Shown: in pieces, positions 8,403-18,500 of the stretch
Layout of the letters: the number at the start of each line of letters is the position of its first letter
Numbering within the stretch: position 1 is the stretch's first letter
Source of the DNA: Lysobacteraceae bacterium
GTDB taxonomy: Bacteria; Pseudomonadota; Gammaproteobacteria; Xanthomonadales; Xanthomonadaceae
DNA: 33,947 nt
Direction of reading: 5' to 3'
NCBI GenBank assembly: GCA_031263725.1
Contig: JAISFF010000064.1
Span: forward strand, 1-33,947
Position numbers and translations under genes: made by a program
The notes under the pieces: generated by a model
The model's database searches: none
What the model saw: only the letters and a program-made list of their open reading frames with translations
What the model was told of the DNA's origin: nothing

Positions 8403-9701
8403 TCACCGCCGCTGCTGCGTCGGAGGACGCCAGCCGCGTGCAAGCATCACTGCCGTGAAATCCACGTCCTTGGCTACATAGACGTTGACCACCGTACCCT
8501 GGGTGATGGTCACCGTGGCCGGCCGGGAAAGATTGCGGCGCATCACTTCCCGCGACATCTCTTCCATCGTGTGAGCGGTGGAACTCTCATACGGCGCGTT
8601 GACGATATTGCCGCTGGTGGACACTTCGCTGCTTCTCGGACCGTGCTCGGCCGCCGCGTACTTGAACGCATCGGCCACGATACTGACCATCATCGCCGAA
8701 GCGATCTTGCTGACCCAGTGCGCGTTGTAGTCGCCCACATGGCCGGCACCCCCCAGATTGTCCACGCCGGGGCTGGACATCTTGACGTTGATGCCATTGG
8801 GCGTAGTGATGCGATCCCAGATCACCGACACGCGGGGTCCATTGATATTGCCGGTCTGGTACTGACCGGAGATCTTCGAACCCTTGGGCAACAGCAAAGT
8901 ACGGCCATTGATCGAATAAACCGGTTCAGTCACGACGCACGAGGTGAAACCGGGGATGTCGGTGACGATTCGCGTCTCCAGCACGCAACGGATATAGGTA
9001 CCGCGCACCATCAAAGCATCCGGATTGGTGATGAACTCGGCAGCCGAAACGTCTTCAAGCTGCAGACGGCCGGTGCCGCCGGCCTGTTGTTCCCCCCCCA
9101 TTCCGGCTTGTCCCAAGACGGCCCGCATATATGCATCCATGACGTTTTCGCCCTGGCTGCCGCCGCCGCCGCCCGTGCCACCTTCACCGCCGACAGTGCC
9201 GCCAGCAGCGGCCATGCGGCGCTCCATCAGGCTCGGCCCGGTAGAACGGTTGACAGACTCACTCGAAGGTCCGGGTTGAGGCCGGTCCACTAACGCAGGT
9301 GGAGCCACGGCAATCGGGGGTGGCATGGAATCCGATGCCGACATCGGCGGCGCCACCGGCGGAGCATCCGGGACCACAACCGTTTCGGCGCGCGGATTGG
9401 AATCGGACTTCCTCGAGGTAGCCGCATTGATCATCCAGACCACCGCGCAGATGATCAGCAGAATGATTCCACCCAGGAACACCAACGCCTTGCGGTTGAG
9501 CTTCTGGATATCGTTCGATTTCAGGACCGGGGCGCCCGCATCCAGATCCGGCGAGACGGGCGCGCGGTTCTGGTTGGCCGCATAGGGATTGGTGTCAAGG
9601 CTGCCGTCATCGGCGCCGTATGCGCCGGTACCCTGCTGATCATCGCCTTGCGGGCCGTAGGGTGAGGATTCCTGTTCGTTTGGCGGGAAGTTTTGATTCA
9701 T
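8403..9701 (-). CDS. virB10: VirB10, core-complex scaffold spanning both membranes
   Basis: 432 residues. A cytoplasmic N-terminus rich in Gly/Pro/Asn/Gln is followed by one membrane helix at 72-93, a Pro-rich periplasmic stretch (about 105-150) and a C-terminal beta-barrel TrbI/VirB10 domain from about 200, with FITNPDALMVRGTYIRC and GSKISGQYQTG as recognisable blocks. The family inserts a short helix into the outer membrane and senses ATPase activity. The ATG overlaps the virB9 stop codon (TAATG) and has GGAGG 8 bases upstream. A Gly-rich run near residues 173-184 is a local low-complexity feature. Confidence 0.95.
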   Translation of the reverse strand: MNQNFPPNEQESSPYGPQGDDQQGTGAYGADDGSLDTNPYAANQNRAPVSPDLDAGAPVLKSNDIQKLNRKALVFLGGIILLIICAVVWMINAATSRKSDSNPRAETVVVPDAPPVAPPMSASDSMPPPIAVAPPALVDRPQPGPSSESVNRSTGPSLMERRMAAAGGTVGGEGGTGGGGGSQGENVMDAYMRAVLGQAGMGGEQQAGGTGRLQLEDVSAAEFITNPDALMVRGTYIRCVLETRIVTDIPGFTSCVVTEPVYSINGRTLLLPKGSKISGQYQTGNINGPRVSVIWDRITTPNGINVKMSSPGVDNLGGAGHVGDYNAHWVSKIASAMMVSIVADAFKYAAAEHGPRSSEVSTSGNIVNAPYESSTAHTMEEMSREVMRRNLSRPATVTITQGTVVNVYVAKDVDFTAVMLARGWRPPTQQRR

Positions 9702-10465
9702 TATTTATTCCTCCGCAGGCCCACCGCATTTCTTCCGTGCCGGATCACCAGGTACGGATAGGTTCCATGCACGATGAGAGTGTTGTTTTCCACCGTCGTA
9801 TTAACTACGAAGTCTTCGCCGCGCTCGCGCTGACGGCCGAATACCACCGGGAAATTGCCGGTGGGAAATTCCGCCATGTCGCTCATCTTGATGTAAGTGA
9901 AACGGCCATCGTCATACACGGTCACCGGAATCAACCACGGATTACGGCGCGCATTCCGCGTCGAGTAGTCGTAGCTGAAGTTGTAGCTCCTGTCCTTGTC
10001 CAACTGCGTGGTGGCAGATGGCGTGTCCTCGACCTCGGTCACGGTCTCCTGGAAGGAGGTGTCGCTGGGATAGCGGAACTTGATCTTGTACTGGACGCCA
10101 GCGCGCTTGGCCTGTTCCAACGTCTGCCAATCGGTGGTGACGACTTTCAGCTCGAATATATAGGAGTGACTGGCAGTCCGCACCACCATGTTGGTGTCTA
10201 CATCCACGTTCTTGGGGCGGATGTAGAAAACGTTCTCGCGCCTGGTCAGGTCCCAGCCGGTGCTGAAACCCGTGCTGTAGTCGGTGACCCGTTCATTGGG
10301 GCTGAGTTCGATCTGGGTAGTGATACCAAGCCCCGTCCGTATCTGATAGATACGATCGGGCTGGTATTCGTACTCGTCCACTACCTGCGCGAAGGCTGGC
10401 AACGCAAGGCAGACAAGTGTCAGCAACACTCCCCTTAGTATCGTGCACTTGAAAAAATTGCTCAT
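9701..10465 (-). CDS. virB9: VirB9, periplasmic/outer-membrane core subunit
   Basis: 254 residues. The signal peptide (hydrophobic residues about 10-25) ends at AFA, with mature QVVDEYEYQ. Beta-rich N- and C-terminal domains include YQIRTGLGITTQIEL, ENVFYIRPKN and the terminal VFGRQRERGEDFVVN/YLVIRHG blocks typical of VirB9/CagX. It forms the outer-membrane core ring with VirB7 and VirB10. GGAG lies 9 bases before the ATG. It is 157 bases downstream of virB8 and overlaps virB10 by one base. Confidence 0.94.
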   Translation of the reverse strand: MSNFFKCTILRGVLLTLVCLALPAFAQVVDEYEYQPDRIYQIRTGLGITTQIELSPNERVTDYSTGFSTGWDLTRRENVFYIRPKNVDVDTNMVVRTASHSYIFELKVVTTDWQTLEQAKRAGVQYKIKFRYPSDTSFQETVTEVEDTPSATTQLDKDRSYNFSYDYSTRNARRNPWLIPVTVYDDGRFTYIKMSDMAEFPTGNFPVVFGRQRERGEDFVVNTTVENNTLIVHGTYPYLVIRHGRNAVGLRRNK

Positions 10466-10622
10466 CTAGACAGTCTCCATCACATCTCTCTGCATGCAAT
10501 CACCGGATGACTCAAATGCCCGATTTATCCGATGCGGCGCGTTGCTTGTTATCAGTAACAGCTCGTTGATCCAACCAAATTTCTATCTAACTTACCTTCA
10601 TCATGACCAGGGCGGCCACCCC

Positions 10623-11483
10623 TCATCGAGGCGGCGGAGGAACCGCTACCGCAGCAGGGTCGGCGGCACCGTCGACCGGAACCGCCGCATCGACCTGCTG
10701 CTGCATGCTCAGTGCCGCCTCGGCCTCCTGTCCCGTAAGCTCCGCCGGCACTGGCGAAGCATTGTCTGTCGTAACCGCATAACTGGTAACCTGGAATCCA
10801 AGCGGATTGGCGATGCGGCTGCGCTCGTCCATCTTCAGGTTGGATTTGTAGGTGAAAGCCATGGTGGCGATACGGCTGTCGTAGAAGTGGGTAACGCCAT
10901 CCTTCTTTTCGTATATGCGACGCTGGAACCGAATGGTGGCGCCCGTCGGCGCCCGCCCCTGCCCGCCACCCTGCAGGATGATGCTGGATATGGTGACGCG
11001 GAGAGCACGCGATTTGCCCATTTGCCGGGCAACGTTCTCGGAGCTGTTGCCGCGCAGCGTGTTGACGTAACCGGCCGCGACTTCGGGCGAAGACATCGCA
11101 TGCACCGCGGTCCAGTCGCTGAGTCCGGTCAGATCGGCATCGTAGGATTCACGCGCCATGACGTAATGCGCCACATTGCTGCGGTTGATGGCTTCGTTGG
11201 CGGTGATGCTGTTGTTCTCGCTGAAATTCCCGCGCAAGCTTGCCACTGAAGCGGTCCCTGTGTAGGCATCGGCCATGATCAGGTAAGGAACCTTCTCCTT
11301 GAGGGGCAGCATATAGAAGTAACCCCCAATCAGGGTCAACGACACGATCAGCGAGCAGAACGCCACCACCCATGCGCGGCGTGCGCTGCGCTGCGCGATA
11401 TCGGCGATGGTGACTTCATAGTTGACCGCCTTCGCAACGGCGCTCTCGACCTTTTGGGTCACTTCTTTCTTTCGGCGGATCAT
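10623..11483 (-). CDS. virB8: VirB8, bitopic inner-membrane assembly factor
   Basis: 286 residues. There is a short basic cytoplasmic N-terminus, one membrane helix at about 37-58, and a periplasmic NTF2-like VirB8 domain to about residue 240 (recognisable pieces: VPYLIMADAYTG, VAHYVMARESYD, GATIRFQRR and MAFTYKSN). A Pro/Ala-rich tail (about 245-286) extends beyond the usual VirB8 end. It nucleates assembly through contacts with VirB6 and VirB10. It follows virB7 by 47 bases, with GGA before the ATG. Confidence 0.93.
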   Translation of the reverse strand: MIRRKKEVTQKVESAVAKAVNYEVTIADIAQRSARRAWVVAFCSLIVSLTLIGGYFYMLPLKEKVPYLIMADAYTGTASVASLRGNFSENNSITANEAINRSNVAHYVMARESYDADLTGLSDWTAVHAMSSPEVAAGYVNTLRGNSSENVARQMGKSRALRVTISSIILQGGGQGRAPTGATIRFQRRIYEKKDGVTHFYDSRIATMAFTYKSNLKMDERSRIANPLGFQVTSYAVTTDNASPVPAELTGQEAEAALSMQQQVDAAVPVDGAADPAAVAVPPPPR

Positions 11484-11530
11484 GGCAGTCCAAATCGCTC
11501 CAAAAACTCAAAACCTTGAAACACCCATTA

Positions 11531-11968
11531 TCAATTCGATATTGCGGAATCGACAGGGCCTCCGGCCGACCTGACCAGAATCTGGTTGTTGTTGATCACC
11601 ACCGAAACCTTTTTCTCCGCATAGGCTTCGCTCAGTTGCAAAGCGGCTTCCTGGGCGTTCTTGGTATTGATCCGGCCCACCGCATCGTACAGCGTGTAAT
11701 CATTGGGGAGTTGATACACCAGCGTCATCTGCGAATCACGCGCCCACCGGGTCAACATGTTCTTCAGCGTTCCATCCGGCGGCGCGGCACGGAAGGTGTA
11801 GTTCTGGTACAGCGGAATCTCTTCCACCGTCTGGGAATAACGGTTTACGGGCTTCCAGCGGCCGCGATATTCGGGCGCGGACGGAGTGGAACTGCAACCG
11901 GCCAGAACCGCCGCCACGATTGCCACTTTCACCCATGTGTGAGCTGCAGACAGGACACTTCGCTTCAT
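11531..11968 (-). CDS. virB7: VirB7, outer-membrane lipoprotein with C-terminal N0-like domain
   Basis: 145 residues from the ATG with AGGA 8 bases upstream; another ATG three codons earlier has no spaced site. A lipoprotein signal ends in the lipobox LAGC, with lipidated Cys25. A short linker follows (about 26-58) that in this family binds VirB9. Then comes a folded domain at about 60-134 (TLKNMLTRWARDSQMTLVYQ to VSVVINNNQILVR) with the pattern of an N0/STN domain as in secretins. Agrobacterium VirB7 has no such domain; the extended form is known from Xanthomonas bacterial-killing T4SSs. It is the first gene of the operon here. Confidence 0.92.
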   Translation of the reverse strand: MKRSVLSAAHTWVKVAIVAAVLAGCSSTPSAPEYRGRWKPVNRYSQTVEEIPLYQNYTFRAAPPDGTLKNMLTRWARDSQMTLVYQLPNDYTLYDAVGRINTKNAQEAALQLSEAYAEKKVSVVINNNQILVRSAGGPVDSAISN

Positions 11969-11977
11969 TCTTTCCAT

Positions 11978-12439
11978 CCTAAAAAAACCCGATTACGTGT
12001 ACGCATCCGCAATGACGCGCACTGCAATTTCGACAACCACGAACAAGCCCACCAATGTCACCTGGCAGACCATGTGGAACCGGGAGATTTACAAGGGCGG
12101 AGCCAAGCGGCGAATGTCATCGAACCATCCGAGACACTTCATCAGCGATACTCAGCAATGGCTACCGTGAACACCTGCGCTCGCACATAGAGCAAAGGCT
12201 ATCGCCTAGCAGCCACCGGCAAACACGTACACAAGAATCGACCCCCTGTTCCCACGATGTCCCTTTTCGTCCACCGGCCTCTATCCAACTGATTCCAGCC
12301 ACCCTTCCGCTTGGCCAAAACCATCAGAGCGATCGGAATAGTACATGTCCGCGGGAATGCGAGTCAATATTCATCCATATTCTGTGAAAACGGCACGGTT
12401 TGATACCCAAAGCATCGCGACGCGATGCAATATCGCCCA
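11978..12439. other. Gene-poor leader between the RND operon and virB7
   Basis: No convincing gene. Two tiny open frames overlap on opposite strands. On the plus strand, 12012-12170 encodes 52 residues (with NVTWQTMWNREIYKGG) without a ribosome site. On the minus strand, 11993-12073 encodes a 26-residue hydrophobic peptide ending just before virB7. The virB7 promoter should lie here, but no good -35/-10 pair is visible. In related vir loci virD4 can occupy this position; no trace of it (no Walker motifs) is present. A weak hairpin near the right end may terminate the efflux operon. Confidence 0.5.
12412..12428 (-). terminator. Possible weak terminator hairpin after the RND operon
   Basis: A GC-rich perfect inverted repeat, GCATCGCG/CGCGATGC with one central base, lies 12 bases beyond the stop codon of the second RND permease. 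On the minus strand it is followed by only TTT and then G's, so the U-tract is poor. It could be a weak intrinsic terminator or just a stem that stabilises the mRNA end. Confidence 0.35.
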
Positions 12440-15400
12440 CTAGGCATCGGTGGCAGGCAGTGCCTGCGGCGATTTGCCACGTACCTTTCCGACGATGCGG
12501 CGGGTGCCGTTGCTCAGATCGTCGAGAATGGCGTAAATCGTCGGCAGGAACAACAGGCTGACGAAGGTCGAAAACGCCAGGCCGCCGGCGATGGCGCGGG
12601 CCATCGGGTAATACGGCGGGCCGTCGCCGAACATTTGCGTGGTCGTCAGCGAAATCGGGACCATGGCCAGGATGGCGGTTCCCATGGTCATCAGGATCGG
12701 ACGCAGACGTTCGCGGCTGCCCGCGATCAGCGCTTCGGTGCGGGACGCCCCGTTCCGGCGCAGATTGTTGATGTGTTCGATCATGACGATGCCGTTGTTG
12801 ACCACCACCCCCATCAACACCAGGATGCCGATGAAGGCCATCACGCTGAACACGGTGCCGGTCAGCCAGAACAGCCAAAACACCCCGAAGATCGAGAACA
12901 CCACGCCGCTCATGATCGCCGCCGGAAACAGCAACGACTCGAAGACCGCCGCCATCACCACATAGATCATGATGAAGGCGATCAGCAGGTTGAACAGCAT
13001 CTGCTGCATCGCTTCCTGGTCCTCCTGCGAATCGCCGCCCTCGAAGGTATAGCCATAGCCGGCCGGGAACGCGACCTGCCTGAGCACCGCCTCCATCGCG
13101 GCGCGCCCCTCCGGCGCGGTCACGTTCTCCCCCAGCCCGGCCTTGATGGTCAACGAGGTCTGCAGGTTGGTGCGCTGGATGCGGGCCGCGGATGGCTGGT
13201 CGGACACCGCTACCAGACTGAGCAGCGGTACCGCGCGGCCATCGGCGGCGCGCACGGTGAAGCCTTCCAGGTCGTCCACCCCATACTGCTCGGCGCCGGC
13301 GAACCGCACCCAGACCGGCACTTCGGTATCGCCGCGCCTGAACTCGCGCAGTTGCGCACCGCGCAAGGCGATGCCGATGTACCTGGCCACTTCGTCGGCA
13401 CTGAAGCCGAACGCCGCAGCGCGTTCCCGATCCACCCGGATCGCCAGTTCCGTGCTCTCGCTGCCGGCATCGACATGCGCATCGCGCAACTGCGGACGCC
13501 GCGCCATGATCGGCAGCACATCGGCGGCGATCCCGGAAAGAACTTCGGTGGCGTCGCCCACCAGGCGCACTTCGACGCCTTGCGACTGCCCGCCGCCGTT
13601 CCCCCAGTTGCCAACCACCATCGTCGCGCGCGCCGAGGGCGGCAGGCCGGCGCGGATCGCCTCGACCAACGGCTGGATCTTCTCGCCCTTCGGCAGATCG
13701 AAGGCGACCATGGTCGAGCCGTCCTGCTGCTCGCTGTACCAGGAGTACACCTGCGCGATCTTGAAGCGTTCGCGATTCCGCTGCAGGTAGTCCTCGATCC
13801 GGCCGATCTCCTCGGCCATCTGGTCGCGCGTGTAGGAGTCGCGCCACTGGTAGGAAATGTAGGTTTCCTTGCCGCCGTCGCCGCCGAACATGTCGGTCTT
13901 CATGCGCGTCATCGGCACGCTGCTGATGGCGATGATGGCCAGGATTCCGAACACGCTCCAGCCGCGATGCTCCAGCGACCAGCGCAGCAATCGCGCATAA
14001 CGGCGTTGCAGGCGCGGGATCAGCCCTTTCTCCGACTTCACCATCGCTGGCGTCGGCATCCGCGCCGACAGCATGGGAATCAGGCTCACCGCCACCAGCC
14101 AGGAAGCCAGCAGGGAGACGGAGATGGTGATGGCGATCTGCACCATGAAGATGCTGACCTGGTTGGTTTCACCGAACAGGTTGGGCACGAATACGATGCA
14201 ATGGCACAAGGTGCCGGCACTGAGCGCGATCGCGACGTTGCGTGTGCCCACGATCGATGCGCGCAATGGCTGCCCCGGCATTTTCTCGCGTTCCTGGTAG
14301 ATGCTTTCGACCACGACCACGGCGTTGTCGACCAGCATGCCGACCGCCAGCAGCAACCCCATCATGGTCAGGATGTTCAGTGTGGTGCCGGCGAAGTGCA
14401 TGAACCCCAGGGTCATGATGAAGCAGATCGGGATCGCCAGCGTGACCATCAGTGTGGAAGGCCAATGCCGCAGGAAGAAATACAGCACGATGATCGACAA
14501 CAGCAGGCCCACGCAGCCGGCCTCGGCCAGTTCCCTCAGCGACGAGGTGACGTTTTCGCCCTGGTTTTCGATGACCCTGATCTGCAAGCCGCTCATCGAC
14601 GGCCGCTGGCTGATCGTCTGGATCTCCCGCAGCGCGGCACTGGAAACCTGCACCAGATTGGCGCTGCGTTCCTTGTAGACATCCAGTCCGACCGCGGGCT
14701 TGCCATCCAGGCGGCGGCCGTAATTCATCCGCGTTGGCTTCAATCGCACCTGCGCGATGTCGCCCAGGCGCAGGCCCCTGTCGTTGATGATCAGGTCGCG
14801 CAGTTGTTGCAGATCGGTCAGCTCGCCGATCGGCTGCACGCGCAGGCGCTGGCCGTGGTCGTCGATCTCGCCGGCGGAAATGGAGAAATTGGTCGATTGC
14901 AGCCTCGTGGTCAGCTCGTTGAGGCTGAGTCCGTGCGCGGTCAGGCGATTGTCATCGATCGCGATTTCAACCTCGTTCGGCGGCGCACCGGACACCTCCA
15001 CCTTGGCCACGCCGGGGATGCGTTCCAGATTGCGCTTGAACTCGCGCTCGATCATGTCGTATTCGCCGGTCAGGTCGATGCCGCTGGACAGGCGCACGCG
15101 CAATATCGGCTGATCGCTGCTGGACCACTTGAAGACGTAATAGCGTTTGAAATCGTCCGGCAGATCGCCGCGGATCGCGTCGATGCGTTCGCGTGCGTCG
15201 GAAGCGGCGATGGCGATATCGCGGTCCCAATCGCTGAACTCGATGAACACGCTGCCGGTGTCGGCGGAAGCCGTCGATTGCAGGCGCTTGATGCCGGGCA
15301 TGGTCGCCAGCGCTTCCTCGGCCGGACGGACCAGATTGCGTTCCACTTCCTCCGGCGTCGAGCCGGTGTAAGGCAACTGCACGAACAGGAACGGCGCGGA

Positions 15401-15520
15401 GATGTCCGGCAACGCTTCCAGCGGCAGCCGGATCGACGCGATCAGGCCGACCGCCACCAGCGACACGAAGAACATGATCGTGGTCACCGGCCGCTTGATG
15501 CTGAACTCGGCGACGCTCAT
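12440..15520 (-). CDS. RND-family efflux permease, second subunit
   Basis: 1026 residues, typical of HAE-type resistance-nodulation-division pumps. It starts MSVAEFSIKRPVTTIMFF, the usual first helix, and has two repeats of helices plus porter domains. The TM4 relay site reads GMLVDNAVVVVES (Asp then Asn) and the TM10 site reads MGVVVNNGIVMIE, with Asn where AcrB has Lys940. The ATG overlaps the stop of the first permease (ATGA), so translation is coupled. A much longer open frame extends upstream but overlaps the other permease entirely and lacks a start context. It would export organic compounds from inner leaflet or periplasm with proton drive, probably together with the first permease and fusion protein. 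Substrate unknown. Confidence 0.93.
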   Translation of the reverse strand: MSVAEFSIKRPVTTIMFFVSLVAVGLIASIRLPLEALPDISAPFLFVQLPYTGSTPEEVERNLVRPAEEALATMPGIKRLQSTASADTGSVFIEFSDWDRDIAIAASDARERIDAIRGDLPDDFKRYYVFKWSSSDQPILRVRLSSGIDLTGEYDMIEREFKRNLERIPGVAKVEVSGAPPNEVEIAIDDNRLTAHGLSLNELTTRLQSTNFSISAGEIDDHGQRLRVQPIGELTDLQQLRDLIINDRGLRLGDIAQVRLKPTRMNYGRRLDGKPAVGLDVYKERSANLVQVSSAALREIQTISQRPSMSGLQIRVIENQGENVTSSLRELAEAGCVGLLLSIIVLYFFLRHWPSTLMVTLAIPICFIMTLGFMHFAGTTLNILTMMGLLLAVGMLVDNAVVVVESIYQEREKMPGQPLRASIVGTRNVAIALSAGTLCHCIVFVPNLFGETNQVSIFMVQIAITISVSLLASWLVAVSLIPMLSARMPTPAMVKSEKGLIPRLQRRYARLLRWSLEHRGWSVFGILAIIAISSVPMTRMKTDMFGGDGGKETYISYQWRDSYTRDQMAEEIGRIEDYLQRNRERFKIAQVYSWYSEQQDGSTMVAFDLPKGEKIQPLVEAIRAGLPPSARATMVVGNWGNGGGQSQGVEVRLVGDATEVLSGIAADVLPIMARRPQLRDAHVDAGSESTELAIRVDRERAAAFGFSADEVARYIGIALRGAQLREFRRGDTEVPVWVRFAGAEQYGVDDLEGFTVRAADGRAVPLLSLVAVSDQPSAARIQRTNLQTSLTIKAGLGENVTAPEGRAAMEAVLRQVAFPAGYGYTFEGGDSQEDQEAMQQMLFNLLIAFIMIYVVMAAVFESLLFPAAIMSGVVFSIFGVFWLFWLTGTVFSVMAFIGILVLMGVVVNNGIVMIEHINNLRRNGASRTEALIAGSRERLRPILMTMGTAILAMVPISLTTTQMFGDGPPYYPMARAIAGGLAFSTFVSLLFLPTIYAILDDLSNGTRRIVGKVRGKSPQALPATDA

Positions 15521-18500
15521 GCCGGTTCGGCCCGCGTACCGGCGGATGCCGCGCCCGCATCGCCGCGCTGGTCGAACTCGGAACGGGCGCGGCGTCCGCG
15601 CCCGGCGTAATACTCGTCGCTGTGCCGGTCCAGCAGATCGTAGACCACCGGAATCACCACCAGCGTCAACAGCGTGGACATCAGCAGACCGCCGATCACG
15701 GTGATCGCCATCGGCGAACGCACCTCGGCGCCCTCGCCGGTCGCGATCGCCAGCGGCAGGAAGCCGAACAGGGTGCACAGCGTCGTCATCATGATCGGAC
15801 GCAGGCGCGAGCGTGCGCCTTCGACCAGCGCCTTGCGCTTGCCCACGCCTTCCTCGCGCAACTGGTTGACCTTGTCGATCAGGATGATGGCGTTTTTGGT
15901 GACCAGGCCCACCAGCAGGATCAGGCCGATGAAAACCACCACCGAGATCGGCGACCGGCTGAGCACCAGCGCCCATACCGCACCCACCAGCGCCAGCGGA
16001 ATGGTGAACAGGATGACGAACGGATGCAGCAGGGATTCGAACTGCGAGGCCATCACCAGATAGACCAGGAAAACCGCCAGCGCGAAAGCGAACAGCAGCG
16101 AACGCACCGATTCCGCCAGCTCCTCGCCCTGTCCGCCGATATGCATGCCGATACCCGCGCCGAGCGGATTGGCCTCCACCTTCTGCCGCACTTCGCTCAT
16201 CGCCGTGCCCAGATCGATATCGCGCAGATTCGCCGAGACGATCGCCACGCGTATCTGATCGGCGCGATGGATCTCGCTGGGCCCGGTCGTCGCCACCACT
16301 TCGGCCACGGAACTCAGCGGCACCGGCTTGCCGCTGCCCGGATTGACGATCAGGCGGCGGATCGCATCCACGGAATCGCGCTCGTCCTCCTGAGCGCGCA
16401 CCAGGATGTCGATCTTGCGGTCACGGAAGCTGTAGCGGGTCGCCACCTCGCCACGCACCGCGCGCACCACGACATCGGCGATCTGGCGCGTCGTCAGCCC
16501 CAGCGCGCCAGCGCGATCCTGGTCGAAACGGATCTGGATTTCGGGAAAGCCTTGCTCCACCGTCGATTTCACATCGGCATAGTGCGGATCGGTACGCAGC
16601 AGTGCGGCCAGCTTCTGCCCGGCGTGCCGCAGACCTTCCAGATCCTGTCCATGCAGTTCGATTTGCAGCGGCGTCGAAAAGCTGAACAGCGCCGGCCGGC
16701 TGAAATCCACCTGGACACCGGGATGGCCCTGCATGCTCGCGCGCAGGCGCTCGGTCTCGGCGGCTTCGATCTTTCCGCTGCCACCGCCGCTCATCACCAC
16801 GGTCAGCTTGCCGATGTTCTCGCCGCTTTCCGTCGGATTGGCGTCCAGCCGCGTTCCGCTGCCGCTGACGCCATACAGCACCCGCACTCCCGGATCGTCT
16901 TCATGCTTCCGCTGCAAATCGCGGACCAATGCATCGGTCTGTTGCAAAGGCGTGCCCGGCGGCAATTCGACCGTCATTTCGAACCGGTCCTGTGCCAGCT
17001 GCGGGATCAGATCGATACCCAACGTGGGCACCAGCAACAGGGTCCCGGCGAAGATCGCCGCCGCCAGCAGCAGCGCACGCCATGGATGATTCAACGCGCC
17101 GGGCAGCAGTCTCAGATAGCCGCTCTCGGCACGGTGATAAGGCGCCATGGTCCAGTCGCTGAGCTTGCGCATCACCGGCCCCACCACCGCATTGAGCAAC
17201 CGCCACAGCCGCAGCGCCAGCCAGGCCAGGCCATGCAACAGTCCGCGCGCCATGCCGCCCAGCCCGTTGCGCACCCGCGCCAGCGGCTTCTGCCAACCCT
17301 TGTCCGGGCGCCACTGCGGATGTGGCGCTTCCTCGGGGAAATCCATCCCGGTGCTGCCTTTCAGCGAGCTCAGCATCGGGATCAGCGTCATCGCCACCAC
17401 CAGCGAAATCGCGATCGCGATCGCCACGGTCAACGCCTGATCGCGGAACAGTTGCCCGGCGATGCCCTCGACGAATACCAGCGGCAGGAACACCGCGATC
17501 GTGGTCAGGGTCGAGGCCATCACCGCCATGCTGACCTCGCGCGTGCCTTCGATCGCCGCGCGCACGCTGCCCAGGCCGCGTTCGCGCGCCTTGGCGATGC
17601 TTTCCAGGACCACGATCGAGTCGTCGACCACCAGCCCCGTCGCCAGCGCCAGACCGCCCAGCGACATGACATTGAGGCTCAGGCCCAGCCGCCCCATGAA
17701 GAAGAACGTGGTGACGATCGATATCGGCAGCGACAGACCGATGACGAAGGTGCTCCAGCCATCGCGAAGGAACAGGAAGATGATCAGGATCGCCAGCAGG
17801 CCGCCGATCACCGCATCCTTTTTGACATCGTCGATCGCGTGCTGGATGAAGACCGATTGATCCTCTATCACGGTCAGCGCCATGTCCTCGGGGATCTGCG
17901 GGCGAATCCGCTCCAGCCGCGCCTTGAGCTGGCCGGCCGTGGCCACCGTATTGGCATCGCCCTCCTTGTAGATCGCCAGTTCCACCGCTTCATGACCATC
18001 CAGGCGGATGACCGCCTCACGCTCCTTGTAGCCCTGGCGGACCGTGGCGACATCGCGCAACCGCACCGGCAATCCTCCGGCCGCGGTACTGCCCGAAGAC
18101 GAACTCGCGCTTTCCGCCGACGCGGCGGCGGCCATCGCGGCGGCGGAACCGGTCACCGCCGCCAGCGCGCTCATCTGCTGCAATGCCTGTGCCGCGGCGT
18201 CGTTGCCGCCATTCCGCACCGTCACCAGCATGTCGCGGATTTCGTCGAGGTTGCCGAACTGGTTGACCGTGCGCACCAGGTAGCGTTGCGAGCCTTCCTC
18301 CAGACGCCCGGCCGACAGGTTGATGTTCTCCTGCCGCAAACGGCCGATCACTGTCTCCAGCGACAGATTGAGCTGGGCCAGCTTGTCCTGATCGATATCG
18401 ACCTGGATTTCGCCTTCCAGTCCGCCGCCGACCTTGACTGCGGCCACACCCGCCACCGGTTCCAGCTTCTTCTTCAGGTCCTCGTCCGCGTAGCGGCGCA

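Noticed and set aside
8381-8443. ATG start for virB11 at 8443
   Set aside because: It overlaps the end of virB10, lacks a ribosome site, and the GTG at 8380 has a strong one and fits the family N-terminus.
12425-15610. Very long plus-strand open frame opposite the second RND permease
   Set aside because: It is rich in His, Gln, Arg and Asp in the pattern of antisense frames in GC-rich DNA, has no domains, and lies fully over a clear RND gene.
15521-15976. N-terminal extension of the second RND permease
   Set aside because: It overlaps the first permease in another frame; the family start MSVAEFSIKRPV at 15520 is well placed in an ATGA overlap.
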